Assembly: GCF_004348665.1 (NCBI RefSeq)
Contig: NZ_SMKM01000020.1
Span: 1-45,543 of the forward strand
Direction: 5' to 3'
DNA length: 45,543 nucleotides
Source of the DNA: Actinomadura sp. GC306
Lineage (GTDB): Bacteria > Actinomycetota > Actinomycetes > Streptosporangiales > Streptosporangiaceae
Part shown: in pieces, positions 7,122 through 16,013 of the stretch
Layout of the letters: the number at the start of each line of letters is the position of its first letter
Position numbering within the stretch: the stretch's first letter is position 1
Made by a program: the position numbers and the translations under genes
Notes under the pieces: generated by a model
Told to the model about the DNA's origin: nothing
Databases searched by the model: none
The model's input: only the letters and a program-made list of their open reading frames with translations

Positions 7122-9482
7122 ATGTCGCGCCATCTCCCGCGTTCGGCCGGAACCGCCGCCTTCGGGGCCGTCCTCGGCGCCGTCCTTTTGACGCCCGTTC
7201 CCGCCTCCGCCGCCACCGAATTGCGTTCCGAACGCGGCATGTCGGCCACCATTCGCTACACCGAGTACGGCATTCCGCACATCACCGCGAAGGATTACGC
7301 CGGCCTCGGCTACGGCACCGGATACGCCGCGGCGAAGGACAACGTCTGCCTGATCGCGCAGGGTGTCGTCACCCTCAGCGGGGAACGCTCCAAGTACTTC
7401 GGGCCCGAGGCCGCCCCGGACGGCTCGCTGTCCTCGGCGTCGACGAACCTGGCCAGCGACGTGTTCTTCACGTCCGTCAACGACAGCGGCATCGTCGAGA
7501 AACTGATCGCCGCGCCCGCGCCCTACGGCCCCGCGGCCGAGGTGCGCGAGATGAGCCGCGGATGGGCGGCCGGGTACAACCGGTTCCTGCGCGAAGGAGA
7601 GATCACCGACCCGGCGTGCAAGGACGCCGCCTGGGTGCGCCCCGTCACCGAACTGGACGTCCACCGCCGCGGCTATGCGCTCGCCATGCTCGGCGCCTCG
7701 GGCAGGAGCACCGACCAGATCGTGGCCGCCGCCCCACCGGGCGATGAAACGGTGAGACGCAGCACGCAGTCGCCGCAGGAGGCCGCCGAGGCCGCCCGGA
7801 ACCTGATTGCGGACAACGCCATGGGCAGCAACGCGATCGCCGTGGGGAGCGAGGCCACCGCGAACGGCCGCGGGATCCTCCTCGGCAACCCGCACTACCC
7901 CTGGCACAACGGTCGCCGTTTCTGGCAGGTGCACCAGACGATCCCCGGCAAGCTCGACGTCAGCGGCGCCGGACTCCTCGGCTCGCCCGCGATCAACATC
8001 GGCCACACCGCCACCTTCGCGTGGAGCCACACCGTCGCCACCGGCGTGCCGTTCAGCCTGACGGAACTGCGCCTGGTGCCCGGCGACCCGACGTCCTACT
8101 TCGTGGACGGCAAGAAGGAGAAGATGACCGAGCGGCGGGTCACCGTCCAGGTCAAGCAGGAGGACGGCTCCCTCAAGCCGGTGACGAAGACGCAGTGGCG
8201 CAGCCGCTACGGCCCCATCGTCACGAGCGTCCCGCCCGTCGACCTGCCGTGGACGACGTGGAACGCCTACGCGCTCACCGACCCGAACGCCACCAACGTC
8301 CGCCTCGCCAACACCTCGCTCGCCCTGAGCAGGGCCCGCACCACCGACGACGCAGTCCGCGCGCTGAAGCAGACCCAGGGCCTGCCGTGGGTCAACACGA
8401 TCGCCGCCGACTCGCGCGGCAGCGCCCTGTTCGCGCAGATCCAGGTCCTCCCGAACGTCACCGACGAGTTCGCGGACCGCTGCAACAGCCTTCTCGGCCA
8501 CCTGACGTTCCGCCAGGCCGGCCTCGCGATCCTGGACGGCACCCGCTCGTCCTGCGCGCCGGGCAAGGCCCCCGGCACCGTGCAGCCGGGCATCCTCGAC
8601 CCCGGCCGCTACCCGGTGCTGCACCGCACCGACTACGTCACCAACTCCAACGACAGCCACTGGCTGTCGAACCCCGCGAAGCCGCTGTCCGGGTACGACC
8701 GCATCATCGGCGACGAGAACGCGGCACGCACCCTCCGCACCCGAAGCGGCCTGGTCGCCGTCCGGGACCACCTGGACGAGGGCCGGTTCACCCGCACGGA
8801 CATGCAGGACCTGGTCTTCGCCAACCGCAACCACGCGGGCGAACTCGCCGCCGAGGGAACCGTGAAAATGTGCCGCGAGATGCGGCTCGGCGAACCCTGC
8901 GAGATCCTCGCCGAGTGGGACAGGACCGCCGACACCGGCAGCCGCGGCGCCCTCCTGTTCGACCGCTACTGGCGCAAGGCCACCGCCGCCTGGGACCTGT
9001 GGAAGACGCCGTTCGACGTGTCCGACCCGGTCAACACGCCCCGCGACTTCAACACCGCCTCCTGGGCTGCCCGCAAGGCCCTGATCGACGCGGTCGACGA
9101 ACTGCGGAAGTCGAACATCCCCCTGGACGCGCCCCTCGGCGACCACCAGTACGTCACCCGTGACGGCGAGAAGATTCCGATCGGCGGCGGCACGGAGAAC
9201 CAGGGCGTCCTCAACAAGATCGAGGCCACGTGGACGCCCGGTGAGGGCTACACCGAGGTCAGGACGGGCTCCAGCTACGTCCAGGTGGTCTCCTTCGACG
9301 GCGACCGGTGCCCCGACACCCGGACCCTCATGACGTACTCGCAGTCCGCCGACCCGACGTCCCCCCACTACGCCGACCAGACCCGCCTCTTCTCGAAGAA
9401 GGGCTGGGTCACCGGACGCTTCTGCCAGGACGAGATCACCAGAGCCCCCGGCCTGAAGGTCGTCCAGCTCAACGGAGGCTGA
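7122..9482 (+). CDS. Secreted acylase, aculeacin A acylase / AHL acylase family (Ntn hydrolase)
   Basis: A 786-residue preproprotein with a signal peptide (MSRHLPRSAG..., likely cleaved after PASA, about residue 30), hence exported. It belongs to the penicillin-acylase Ntn-hydrolase superfamily, which autoprocesses into alpha and beta chains. The predicted nucleophile is Ser236 in NAMGSNAIAVG, which would become the beta-chain N-terminus. Other family landmarks are YGIPHITAKD, GYAAAKDNVC, AWVRPV, NPHYPWHN, DYVTNSNDSHWLSNP and, near the end, TYSQSADPTSPHYADQT...KKGW. Length and these motifs match, from memory, aculeacin A acylase of Actinoplanes, an enzyme that removes long acyl chains from lipopeptides; relatives cleave acyl-homoserine lactones. 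AAGGAG at 7111-7116 supports the ATG. Confidence 0.9.
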   Translation: MSRHLPRSAGTAAFGAVLGAVLLTPVPASAATELRSERGMSATIRYTEYGIPHITAKDYAGLGYGTGYAAAKDNVCLIAQGVVTLSGERSKYFGPEAAPDGSLSSASTNLASDVFFTSVNDSGIVEKLIAAPAPYGPAAEVREMSRGWAAGYNRFLREGEITDPACKDAAWVRPVTELDVHRRGYALAMLGASGRSTDQIVAAAPPGDETVRRSTQSPQEAAEAARNLIADNAMGSNAIAVGSEATANGRGILLGNPHYPWHNGRRFWQVHQTIPGKLDVSGAGLLGSPAINIGHTATFAWSHTVATGVPFSLTELRLVPGDPTSYFVDGKKEKMTERRVTVQVKQEDGSLKPVTKTQWRSRYGPIVTSVPPVDLPWTTWNAYALTDPNATNVRLANTSLALSRARTTDDAVRALKQTQGLPWVNTIAADSRGSALFAQIQVLPNVTDEFADRCNSLLGHLTFRQAGLAILDGTRSSCAPGKAPGTVQPGILDPGRYPVLHRTDYVTNSNDSHWLSNPAKPLSGYDRIIGDENAARTLRTRSGLVAVRDHLDEGRFTRTDMQDLVFANRNHAGELAAEGTVKMCREMRLGEPCEILAEWDRTADTGSRGALLFDRYWRKATAAWDLWKTPFDVSDPVNTPRDFNTASWAARKALIDAVDELRKSNIPLDAPLGDHQYVTRDGEKIPIGGGTENQGVLNKIEATWTPGEGYTEVRTGSSYVQVVSFDGDRCPDTRTLMTYSQSADPTSPHYADQTRLFSKKGWVTGRFCQDEITRAPGLKVVQLNGG

Positions 9483-9519
9483 CGCCCTCCCGGGTGGGCC
9501 CGCAGGCCCACCGGGCGTC
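9481..9519. terminator. Bidirectional hairpin between convergent genes
   Basis: The core stem is GGTGGGCC (9493-9500) / GGCCCACC (9505-9512) with a CGCA loop. It extends, across a 5-base bulge, by GACGCCC (9481-9487) / GGGCGTC (9513-9519). The site sits at the end of the acylase gene and 11 bases before the end of the convergent TetR gene. There is no clear T-run, which is common for actinomycete terminators. Confidence 0.65.
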
Positions 9520-9530
9520 GCTTCCGTGCA

Positions 9531-10196
9531 TCAGGGCTCGGTGCGGGCCACGCCGTCCAGGATGTAGCCGAGCCCTTGAAGGAAGGCGGCGTCCCACTCG
9601 CCGCCGCTGAGATGACCGTGCGCGGCGAGATGCGGGTACCGGTCGCGGTGGCCGGCGAGATGCTCCTCGGCGGCCTTCTCCGCCTCGGGCCCGTCGCCGC
9701 GCCGGGCTCCGACCTCCATGAGCGCCGAGCCGATGACGTAGTTCGCGACCGCGTACGCGGCGCCCGCGAGCCGCGTGCCGGTCAGCCCGGTCCCGGACAG
9801 GGCGGCGTACAGGAAGTCGGTCCGGGCCATGACCTCCGGGCCGAGGAGCGGGCGGCCTCCGAGGACCGACGCCGACCAGGGGTGGCGCAGCATCGCCGCC
9901 CGCCAGCCCGACATGAGCGCGGTCACGTCGGCGCGCCAGTTCGTCCCGGCCTCGGGTACGGGCACATCTCCGAAGACGGCGTCGAGCGCCAGCTCCAGGA
10001 CGTCGTCCTTCGTCTTGACGTGCCAGTACAGCGTCGTGGCCCCGGTGTCGAGACGCTCGGCTAGCCGGCGCATCGTCAGCCGGGCGGCGCCCTCCTCGTC
10101 CAGCAGTGCCACGGCCTCGGCGACGATCCGCTCCTGCGTCAGGGGCGGCGCCTCCTGCCGGGGCCGGTTCCGCCGCAGCCACACGCTCTCGATCAT
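9531..10196 (-). CDS. TetR-family transcriptional regulator
   Basis: A 221-residue regulator with an N-terminal TetR helix-turn-helix (about residues 20-66: IVAEAVALLDEEGAARLTMRRLAERL, then GATTLYWHVKTKDDVLELALD). The C-terminal all-helical ligand domain looks like the TetR_C type (ALMSGWRAAMLRHPW..., SALMEVG). It is divergent from the ABC-F gene and shares a 72-base control region with an inverted repeat, so it most likely represses itself and the ABC-F gene and is released by a small molecule, perhaps an antibiotic. TAGAGT stands six bases before its ATG, suggesting a leaderless mRNA. Confidence 0.92.
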   Translation of the reverse strand: MIESVWLRRNRPRQEAPPLTQERIVAEAVALLDEEGAARLTMRRLAERLDTGATTLYWHVKTKDDVLELALDAVFGDVPVPEAGTNWRADVTALMSGWRAAMLRHPWSASVLGGRPLLGPEVMARTDFLYAALSGTGLTGTRLAGAAYAVANYVIGSALMEVGARRGDGPEAEKAAEEHLAGHRDRYPHLAAHGHLSGGEWDAAFLQGLGYILDGVARTEP

Positions 10197-10202
10197 GCCG
10201 CC

Positions 10203-10261
10203 ACTCTAGTACATTGAACGATAACTAGACCGCTGATCCAGTGACTCGAACAATGTACGAG
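10203..10261. promoter_or_regulatory. Mirror-symmetric divergent promoter/operator region (TetR / ABC-F)
   Basis: GTACATTGAACG (10209-10220) and CGAACAATGTAC (10247-10258) form an inverted repeat, 10 of 12 positions paired. Read outward, each arm runs into a TAC(T/G)AG box (TACTAG toward TetR, TACGAG at 10256-10261 toward ABC-F) lying 9 and 7 bases before the two ATGs. The arms therefore overlap the candidate -10 region of each divergent gene, the expected position for TetR repression. CTAGT...ACTAG arms also bracket the left copy. Binding is inferred, not shown. Confidence 0.6.
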
Positions 10262-10268
10262 TGAGGGT

Positions 10269-11867
10269 ATGGGCCATATCGAAGTGAGCCGGCTGACCTA
10301 CGCGCTTCCCGACGGCCGGCTGCTCCTGGACGACGTCTCCTTCCGCGTCGGGGACGGGGTGGTCGCCGCGCTCGTCGGGCCCAACGGGGCCGGCAAGACG
10401 ACGCTGCTGCGCCTGATCGCGGGGGACATCGAGCCGTCAGGGGGCGTGGTGACGGGCTCCGGCGGCCTCGGCGTCATGCGCCAGTTCATCGGCGGCGTCC
10501 GCGACGGGCGGACCGTCTACGACCTGCTGCTCTCGGTGGCGCCGGACGGGGTCCGGATCGCGGCGGAGCGGCTGGCGCGCGCCGAGCGGGAGCTGGACGA
10601 CGACGAACCCAGCCAGCTCGCCTACGCCGAGGCCATCACCGGCTACACCGACGCGGGCGGCTACGACATGGAGGTCGTCTGGGACGCCTGCACCACGATG
10701 GCGTTCGGCCTGCCCTTCGACGAGGCGCGAACCCGCGGAGTGAACACGCTGTCGGGCGGCGAGCAGAAGCGCCTCGTCCTGGAGGCCCTCCTGCGCGGCC
10801 CGGACGATGTCCTGCTGCTGGACGAACCCGACAACTACCTCGACATCCCCGGCAAGGAGTGGCTGGCCGAGAAGCTGCGCGCGACGAGCAAGACCGTCCT
10901 GCTGGTGTCCCACGACCGGCAACTGCTCGCCGACGCGGCCGAGCGCATCGTCACGGTGGAGTCGCGTGACGTCTGGGTGCACGGCGGCGGGTTCGCGGGC
11001 TACGCGCAGGCCCGCCGCGACCGTACCGAACGCCTCCACGAGCTGCGCCGCCGCTGGGACGAGGAGCATGCACGCCTCAAGCAGCTCGTCCACGTACTCC
11101 GCCAGCGCGCGGCGAACAACGACGCGGTCGCCTCTTCCTGCCAGGCCGCCCGCACCCGCCTGCAGCGCTTCGAGGAGGCCGGGCCGCCCCAGAGCGCCCC
11201 CAAGGAGCAGAATGTGCGGATGCGCCTGCGCGGCGGCCGAACGGGCAAGCGGGCGCTCATCTGCGAGTCCCTCGAACTGACCGGCACGACCCGGCCGTTC
11301 GACACCGAGATCTGGTACGGCGAGCGCGTCGCGGTCCTGGGCTCCAACGGCTCCGGCAAGTCGATGTTCCTGCGCCTGCTCGCCGGCGCGGCGATTCCGC
11401 ACACCGGGACCTACCGCCTCGGCGCCCGGGTCGTCCCCGGCCATTTCGTCCAGACCCACGCCCGCCCGGACCTGCACGCCCGTGCGCCCGTGGAGACCGT
11501 CATGTCGGAATACGCGCTCACCCGCAACGACGCCATGGCCGCCCTGGCCCGGTATGAACTGGCCCCCGCCGGTGCCCGCCCGTTCGAAACCCTCTCCGGC
11601 GGCCAGCAGGCCCGGCTGCAGATCCTCCTCCTGGAGCTGTCGGGCGCGACGCTGCTCCTTCTGGACGAGCCCACCGACAACCTCGACCTGGCCAGTGCCG
11701 AGGCCCTGCAGGAGGGGCTGGCCTCGTACTCGGGAACGGTTCTGGCCGTCACCCACGACCGCTGGTTCGCCGACGACTTCGACCGCTATCTGATCTTCGG
11801 GCCGGACGGCACTGTCGATGAGTGCGATACCCCGCGGTGGCGTGGGCCGGTGGGGGATCGGGGGTAG
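10269..11867 (+). CDS. ABC-F family ATP-binding protein (possible ribosome-protection resistance factor)
   Basis: A 532-residue protein with two ABC domains in one chain and no membrane segments, the ABC-F arrangement. Domain 1: Walker A GPNGAGKTT (about residue 37), signature LSGGEQKR, Walker B LLLDEPDNYLD. The linker between the domains (about 245-340) is helical and charged, as in the ribosome-contacting arm. Domain 2: GSNGSGKSM, LSGGQQARLQ, LLLLDEPTDNLD and a His switch in VTHDRWF. ABC-F proteins bind the ribosomal E site; some confer resistance to macrolides, lincosamides, streptogramins or pleuromutilins. Control by a divergent TetR fits inducible resistance, but a housekeeping translation role cannot be excluded. 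Confidence 0.9.
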   Translation: MGHIEVSRLTYALPDGRLLLDDVSFRVGDGVVAALVGPNGAGKTTLLRLIAGDIEPSGGVVTGSGGLGVMRQFIGGVRDGRTVYDLLLSVAPDGVRIAAERLARAERELDDDEPSQLAYAEAITGYTDAGGYDMEVVWDACTTMAFGLPFDEARTRGVNTLSGGEQKRLVLEALLRGPDDVLLLDEPDNYLDIPGKEWLAEKLRATSKTVLLVSHDRQLLADAAERIVTVESRDVWVHGGGFAGYAQARRDRTERLHELRRRWDEEHARLKQLVHVLRQRAANNDAVASSCQAARTRLQRFEEAGPPQSAPKEQNVRMRLRGGRTGKRALICESLELTGTTRPFDTEIWYGERVAVLGSNGSGKSMFLRLLAGAAIPHTGTYRLGARVVPGHFVQTHARPDLHARAPVETVMSEYALTRNDAMAALARYELAPAGARPFETLSGGQQARLQILLLELSGATLLLLDEPTDNLDLASAEALQEGLASYSGTVLAVTHDRWFADDFDRYLIFGPDGTVDECDTPRWRGPVGDRG

Positions 11868-11903
11868 ATCCTGGACGCTGCCCGGGAGTGGAGGTGGACG
11901 CTG

Positions 11904-12764
11904 GTGGACGGTGACTGGCTTGGGAGCGGGTTGAGCGACGAGGAGCTGGACGTCGCGTACAACGTGCGGCGGAAGGCGGGGGAGGAGCTGTTCGCCCGGC
12001 ACATGGCGCGTTACAAGGACGAGTCGGCGCGTGCCGTGGACGGCCTGCCGGGGCATCCCGGCATCGTCTACGACGAGGTGAGCGGGGAGCGGCTGGACGT
12101 CTGGGGGACCGGCGAAGGGCTGCGGCCCGTGTTCATCTTCCTGCACGGCGGCTACTGGATGGCGCTGTCGCGGGGCGTGTCGTCGTTCATGGCGCGGGGG
12201 CTCTACGAGCAGGGCGCCGCCACCGTGGTGCCCGACTACACGCTCGCGCCCAACGCTTCGCTTGAGGAGATCGTCCGGCAGGTGCGGGCGTGCATCGCCT
12301 GGGTGTACCGGCACGGGCCTGAGCACGGGCTCGATCCCGAGCGGATCGTGGTCGGGGGCAGTTCGGCGGGCGGGCATCTGACCGGGATGACGATGGTCGG
12401 CGGGTGGCAGGAGGCGCTGGGGCTGCCCAGCGACGTGGTCAAGGCCGCGATGCCGGTCAGCGGGCTGTTCGACATCCGGCCCATCACGCGCGTGTACGTG
12501 AACGAGGCCGTGCGGCTTGATCTCGCGCGGGCGGCGGCGCTGAGCCCGGCGCTGCTGCCGGTGGCGCATCGGTGCCCGGCGGTGTTCGTGGTCGCGGAGC
12601 ACGACGGGGACGGGTTTCTGGAGCAGTCCCGGTCGTTCCAGCCGGTGTGGGGCAACGGGGAGCTGCTCGTCGCGCCCGGACGCGACCACTTCGACGTCGT
12701 CCACGATCTCGCGGATCCGGAGTCGCCGGTCGGCGCGGCGCTGCTCGGCCTGCTCAGGCGGTGA
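11904..12764 (+). CDS. Arylformamidase (N-formylkynurenine formamidase), BNA7-type alpha/beta hydrolase
   Basis: A 286-residue cytoplasmic alpha/beta hydrolase. The oxyanion motif is HGGYW (residues 81-85) and the nucleophile elbow is GSSAGG with Ser154; an Asp in VAEHDGDGF and the His in GRDHFDVVHDL complete a plausible triad. HGGYW is characteristic of the kynurenine-formamidase branch rather than general esterases, and the neighbours supply kynureninase and 3-hydroxyanthranilate degradation, so hydrolysis of N-formylkynurenine to kynurenine is the best reading. The GTG start follows GGAGGTGG (11890-11897). It lies 36 bases after the ABC-F gene, so read-through from there is possible. Its end overlaps the convergent LysR gene by 11 bases. 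Another esterase role is possible. Confidence 0.75.
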   Translation: MDGDWLGSGLSDEELDVAYNVRRKAGEELFARHMARYKDESARAVDGLPGHPGIVYDEVSGERLDVWGTGEGLRPVFIFLHGGYWMALSRGVSSFMARGLYEQGAATVVPDYTLAPNASLEEIVRQVRACIAWVYRHGPEHGLDPERIVVGGSSAGGHLTGMTMVGGWQEALGLPSDVVKAAMPVSGLFDIRPITRVYVNEAVRLDLARAAALSPALLPVAHRCPAVFVVAEHDGDGFLEQSRSFQPVWGNGELLVAPGRDHFDVVHDLADPESPVGAALLGLLRR

Positions 12765-13680
12765 GCGCGGCGGCCTCCTCGCGCAGGTGGTCGAGCATGA
12801 TCCGGGCGGACGGCGTCGGGGCGCGGTGCGCGGGCAGGGTGACGCCCACCTGGCGGCGGACGGTCTCCAGCGGGACGGGCAGGGGCGCGATGTCGGCGTC
12901 GGTGCGCGCGACGAGTTCGGGGAGCGCGGCGATCATGTCGGTGTCGCGGACGAGGGTCCGGACGGTCAGCACCGACGTGCACTCGACGAGGTCGCCCGGC
13001 AGGGCGAGACCCTCCGCGCGGAACACCTGCTCCAGCTCCGCGCGCAGCGCGGTCTGCTCCAGCGGCAGGACCCACGGGTAGCCGAGCAGGTCGGCCAGGC
13101 CGAGGTCCGGCAGCGAGCGCGCGGGGTGGCCGCGCCGGCCGACCAGGCGGACCGGCTCCCCGTAGAGGGTGATCTGCCGGAGGCCGTGCAGGTCGTCGAT
13201 GGGGTTGAGGCGGCCGAGGATCAGGTCGATCTCGCCGTCCAGGAGGCGGGGGACCTGGGCGTCGAACGTGGCCTCCTGGACGATCACCGTGATGCCCGGC
13301 CTGTCCTTCTTCAGCGCGGCGATCGCGCGGGGGAGCAGGACGTTGGAGCCGGCGAGCAGGGTGCCGATCGTGACGGTGCCGACCTCGCCGTCCGCGAGGC
13401 CGGTGATGCGCTCGCCGGCGCGGCGCAGTTCGGCGAGGGCGGCGCGGGCGTGCTCGATGAACGCGTCCCCGAACAGGGTGGGCGTCACGCCCCGCGGGCC
13501 GCGGGTGAACAGCTCGACGCCGAGGATCCCCTCGACCTCGCGGAGGCTGCGCGTCACGGCGGGCTGCGCGAGATGCAGGTGCTCGGCGGCGCGCAGGACG
13601 CTGCCCTGGTCGGCGATCGCGACGACGAGGACCAGGTGCCGGAGCTTCAGCCGTCCGTTGAGCAGGTCGAGCGGGCGCAT
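12754..13680 (-). CDS. LysR-family transcriptional regulator of the kynurenine/3-hydroxyanthranilate operon
   Basis: A 308-residue LysR-type regulator. The winged helix-turn-helix occupies about residues 10-70 (LRHLVLVVAIADQGSVLRAAEHL, HLAQPAVTRSLREVEGILGVELFTRG). The co-inducer domain follows, with VTIGTLLAGSNVLLPRAIAALKKDRP starting its first lobe; this resembles the GbpR/PcaQ-like subgroup that controls aromatic catabolism. It is divergent from the catabolic operon across 84 bases carrying a perfect inverted repeat, the usual set-up in which the regulator represses itself and activates the operon on binding a pathway intermediate. The inducer is unknown. Confidence 0.9.
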   Translation of the reverse strand: MRPLDLLNGRLKLRHLVLVVAIADQGSVLRAAEHLHLAQPAVTRSLREVEGILGVELFTRGPRGVTPTLFGDAFIEHARAALAELRRAGERITGLADGEVGTVTIGTLLAGSNVLLPRAIAALKKDRPGITVIVQEATFDAQVPRLLDGEIDLILGRLNPIDDLHGLRQITLYGEPVRLVGRRGHPARSLPDLGLADLLGYPWVLPLEQTALRAELEQVFRAEGLALPGDLVECTSVLTVRTLVRDTDMIAALPELVARTDADIAPLPVPLETVRRQVGVTLPAHRAPTPSARIMLDHLREEAAALTA

Positions 13681-13688
13681 GCGCCCTT

Positions 13689-13710
13689 GCTATCACAGGA
13701 TCGTGATAGC
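13689..13710. promoter_or_regulatory. LysR operator candidate
   Basis: GCTATCAC (13689-13696) and GTGATAGC (13703-13710) are perfect 8-bp arms with a 6-base spacer, AGGATC. The repeat contains a T-N11-A core, the hallmark of LysR-type binding sites. It begins nine bases upstream of the LysR start and 55 bases before the dehydrogenase ATG, so it can control both. Confidence 0.75.
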
Positions 13711-13764
13711 TCCATGGTCGATTGGTATTTGTCAGGCATAGCTCGCCGGGCGGAGGATCGCGGT

Positions 13765-15201
13765 ATGAAGGCCGAACACTACGTCGGCGGGACGTTCCGC
13801 ACGGACGGGACGTCCTTCCCGCTCATCGCGCCCGCGGATGGCTCCGAGCTGGGCACCGTCCCGGAGGCCACGCGGGAGGTCGTGGACGACGCGGTGACCG
13901 CCGCGAAGTCCGCCTTGAAGGGGCCGTGGGGCGCGCTCGGCGTCCAGGAGCGGGCCGCTGCGCTGCGGACGGTCGCCGACGGGATCCAGGCCCGATTCGA
14001 GGAGTTCGTCGAGGCGGAGGTCGCCGACACCGGCAGGTCCCGGGAGTTCGCGACCACCGTGGACGTCCCGCGGGCCATCGGCAACTTCCGCGCCTATGCC
14101 GACCTGCTGTACGGGCGCCCGGAACGCGCCTACATGACGCAGGTGCCCGGATGGAGCTCCGGGACGGGGGAGGCGCTCAACTACACGGTGCGCAGGCCGC
14201 TGGGCGTGGTCGCGGTCATCTCGCCGTGGAACCTGCCGCTGCTGCTGTCGACATGGAAGATCGCCCCTGCGCTGGCGTGCGGCAACACCGTCGTGCTCAA
14301 GCCGTCCGAGGAGACGCCGTCCACCGCGACGCTGCTCGCCCGCGTGGTCCACGACGCCGGGCTGCCGGACGGCGTGTTCAACGTCGTCCACGGGCACGGC
14401 GCGGGCGCGGCGGGCGAGTTCCTCACCGGCCACCCGGGCGTGGACGCGATCGCGTTCACCGGCGAGTCCGCGACCGGCGCCGCGATCATGCGCAACGCCG
14501 CCGACCACGTCACGCCGCTGTCGTTCGAACTGGGCGGCAAGAACCCGGCGCTCGTGTTCGCCGACGCCGACCTCGACGCGGCCGTGGACGGCACGGTCCG
14601 CTCGACGTTCACCCACTCCGGGCAGATCTGCCTGTGCACCGAGCGCGTCTACGTCGAGCGTCCCGTCTTCGAGGAGTTCACCGCACGGTTGGCCGAACGC
14701 GCGAACGCCCTCGGCGGCTACGGCCCGATGATCTCCGCCGGGCACCGCGACAAGGTCCTCTCGTACTACCGCCTCGCCCGAGAGGAGGGCGCCGAGGTCG
14801 TCGCGGGCGGCGGTGCCCCGGAGTTCGGCGACGCGAGGGACAACGGCTTCTACGTCCAGCCGACCGTCATCACGGGCCTCCCGGAGACGGCCCGCACGGT
14901 CAAGGAGGAGATCTTCGGGCCGGTCTGCCACGTCGCGCCGTTCGACACCGAGGACGAGGCCCTCTCCCTCGCCAACGACAGCGCCTACGGGCTCGCCTCG
15001 ACGCTGTGGACGCGCGACCTGTCCAGGGCGCACCGCGTGGCGCCCCGCATCGAAACGGGAATCGTCTGGGTGAACTGCTGGAACCTGCGCGACCTTCGCA
15101 CTCCGTTCGGCGGTGTGAAAGCGTCCGGGATCGGGCGGGAAGGGGGAGAGTACTCCTTGGACTTCTTCTCCGAGCCCGTCAACGTGTGCGTCCAGATCTG
15201 A
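13765..15201 (+). CDS. nbaE: 2-aminomuconate 6-semialdehyde dehydrogenase (NbaE/AmnC type)
   Basis: A 478-residue NAD-dependent aldehyde dehydrogenase. The cofactor region is [22 protein letters not shown] and KPSEETP; catalytic residues are Glu255 in [12 protein letters not shown] and Cys289 in [14 protein letters not shown]. The C-terminal [34 protein letters not shown] pattern fits the hydroxymuconic/aminomuconic semialdehyde dehydrogenase branch. It would oxidise 2-aminomuconate semialdehyde to 2-aminomuconate, the step after ACMS decarboxylase, which is encoded in the same operon. The ATG at 13765 has GGAGG at 13752-13756. It is the first gene of the LysR-controlled operon. Confidence 0.88.
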   Translation: MKAEHYVGGTFRTDGTSFPLIAPADGSELGTVPEATREVVDDAVTAAKSALKGPWGALGVQERAAALRTVADGIQARFEEFVEAEVADTGRSREFATTVDVPRAIGNFRAYADLLYGRPERAYMTQVPGWSSGTGEALNYTVRRPLGVVAVISPWNLPLLLSTWKIAPALACGNTVVLKPSEETPSTATLLARVVHDAGLPDGVFNVVHGHGAGAAGEFLTGHPGVDAIAFTGESATGAAIMRNAADHVTPLSFELGGKNPALVFADADLDAAVDGTVRSTFTHSGQICLCTERVYVERPVFEEFTARLAERANALGGYGPMISAGHRDKVLSYYRLAREEGAEVVAGGGAPEFGDARDNGFYVQPTVITGLPETARTVKEEIFGPVCHVAPFDTEDEALSLANDSAYGLASTLWTRDLSRAHRVAPRIETGIVWVNCWNLRDLRTPFGGVKASGIGREGGEYSLDFFSEPVNVCVQI

Positions 15202-15212
15202 GAGCGAGCCCA

Positions 15213-16013
15213 GTGACAACGAACATCGAAGCCGCCGCCGAGCGGCTCCTCGGCGCCTACGCCGCCGGCACGCCGTGCGAACCCGTCCGCGACCTGATCG
15301 GCACGGCCGACGAGGCCTACGCCGTCCAGGAGCGGCTGACCGAGCGCTGGCTCACCGAGGGCCGCCGCCTCGCCGGGCGCAAGATCGGCCTGACGTCGCG
15401 GGCCGTGCAGGCGCAGATCGGGGTCGACAGCCCCGACTTCGGGATGCTGTTCGCCGACATGGCCGTCCCGGACGGGGACGAGATCCCCGCGGGCGCGGTG
15501 CTGCAGCCGCGCGCCGAGGCGGAGGTCGCGCTCGTCCTGGAGCACGACCTCACCCACGAGCGGCACACCGCCGCCGACATCATCCGCGCGACCGCGTTCG
15601 CGCTGCCCGCCATCGAGGTCGTCGGCAGCCGGGTCCGCGACTGGGACATCACGCTCGCCGACACCGTCGCCGACAACGCCTCGTCCGGCATGTACGCGCT
15701 CGGCAACCGGCCCGTCCCGCTCGCGGACGTCGACCTGCGCCTCTGCGGGATGGTGATGGAGCGGCGCGGCGAGCAGGTCTCCACCGGCAACGGCGCCGCC
15801 TGCCTGGGGCACCCGCTGAACGCCGCGCTGTGGCTCGCCGACACCCTCGTCCGCGTCGGGCGGCCGCTGCGCGCGGGCGACACCGTGCTGACCGGCGCGC
15901 TCGGCCCGGTCGTCCCCGCCGCGCCCGGTGACGTGTTCGAGGCCCGCATCGACGGACTGGGCGACGTGCGCGTCGCGTTCGGCCGCGCCGAATCGAATGG
16001 GGAGGAGTCCTGA
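15213..16013 (+). CDS. nbaH: 2-oxopent-4-enoate (2-keto-4-pentenoate) hydratase
   Basis: A 266-residue protein of the fumarylacetoacetase-like hydratase/decarboxylase family. Typical elements are [21 protein letters not shown], the metal-binding acidic motif [43 protein letters not shown] and the late [12 protein letters not shown]. It hydrates 2-oxopent-4-enoate to 4-hydroxy-2-oxovalerate. Assignment as the hydratase rather than the decarboxylase rests on its motifs and on its place immediately after the dehydrogenase, as in the Pseudomonas nba cluster. GTG start, 11 bases after the previous stop, with only a weak GAGCGAG ribosome site, so coupling to upstream translation is likely. Confidence 0.82.
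   Translation: MTTNIEAAAERLLGAYAAGTPCEPVRDLIGTADEAYAVQERLTERWLTEGRRLAGRKIGLTSRAVQAQIGVDSPDFGMLFADMAVPDGDEIPAGAVLQPRAEAEVALVLEHDLTHERHTAADIIRATAFALPAIEVVGSRVRDWDITLADTVADNASSGMYALGNRPVPLADVDLRLCGMVMERRGEQVSTGNGAACLGHPLNAALWLADTLVRVGRPLRAGDTVLTGALGPVVPAAPGDVFEARIDGLGDVRVAFGRAESNGEES

Noticed and set aside
6394..7122. Upstream extension of the DUF4253 frame to 7122
   Set aside because: It is antisense to the NUDIX gene, low in coding character, and a good ATG at 6393 gives a protein of reasonable family length.
13722..13745. TTGGTA and CATAGC as promoter of the catabolic operon
   Set aside because: The spacing between the two hexamers is only about nine bases, so they cannot form one promoter.
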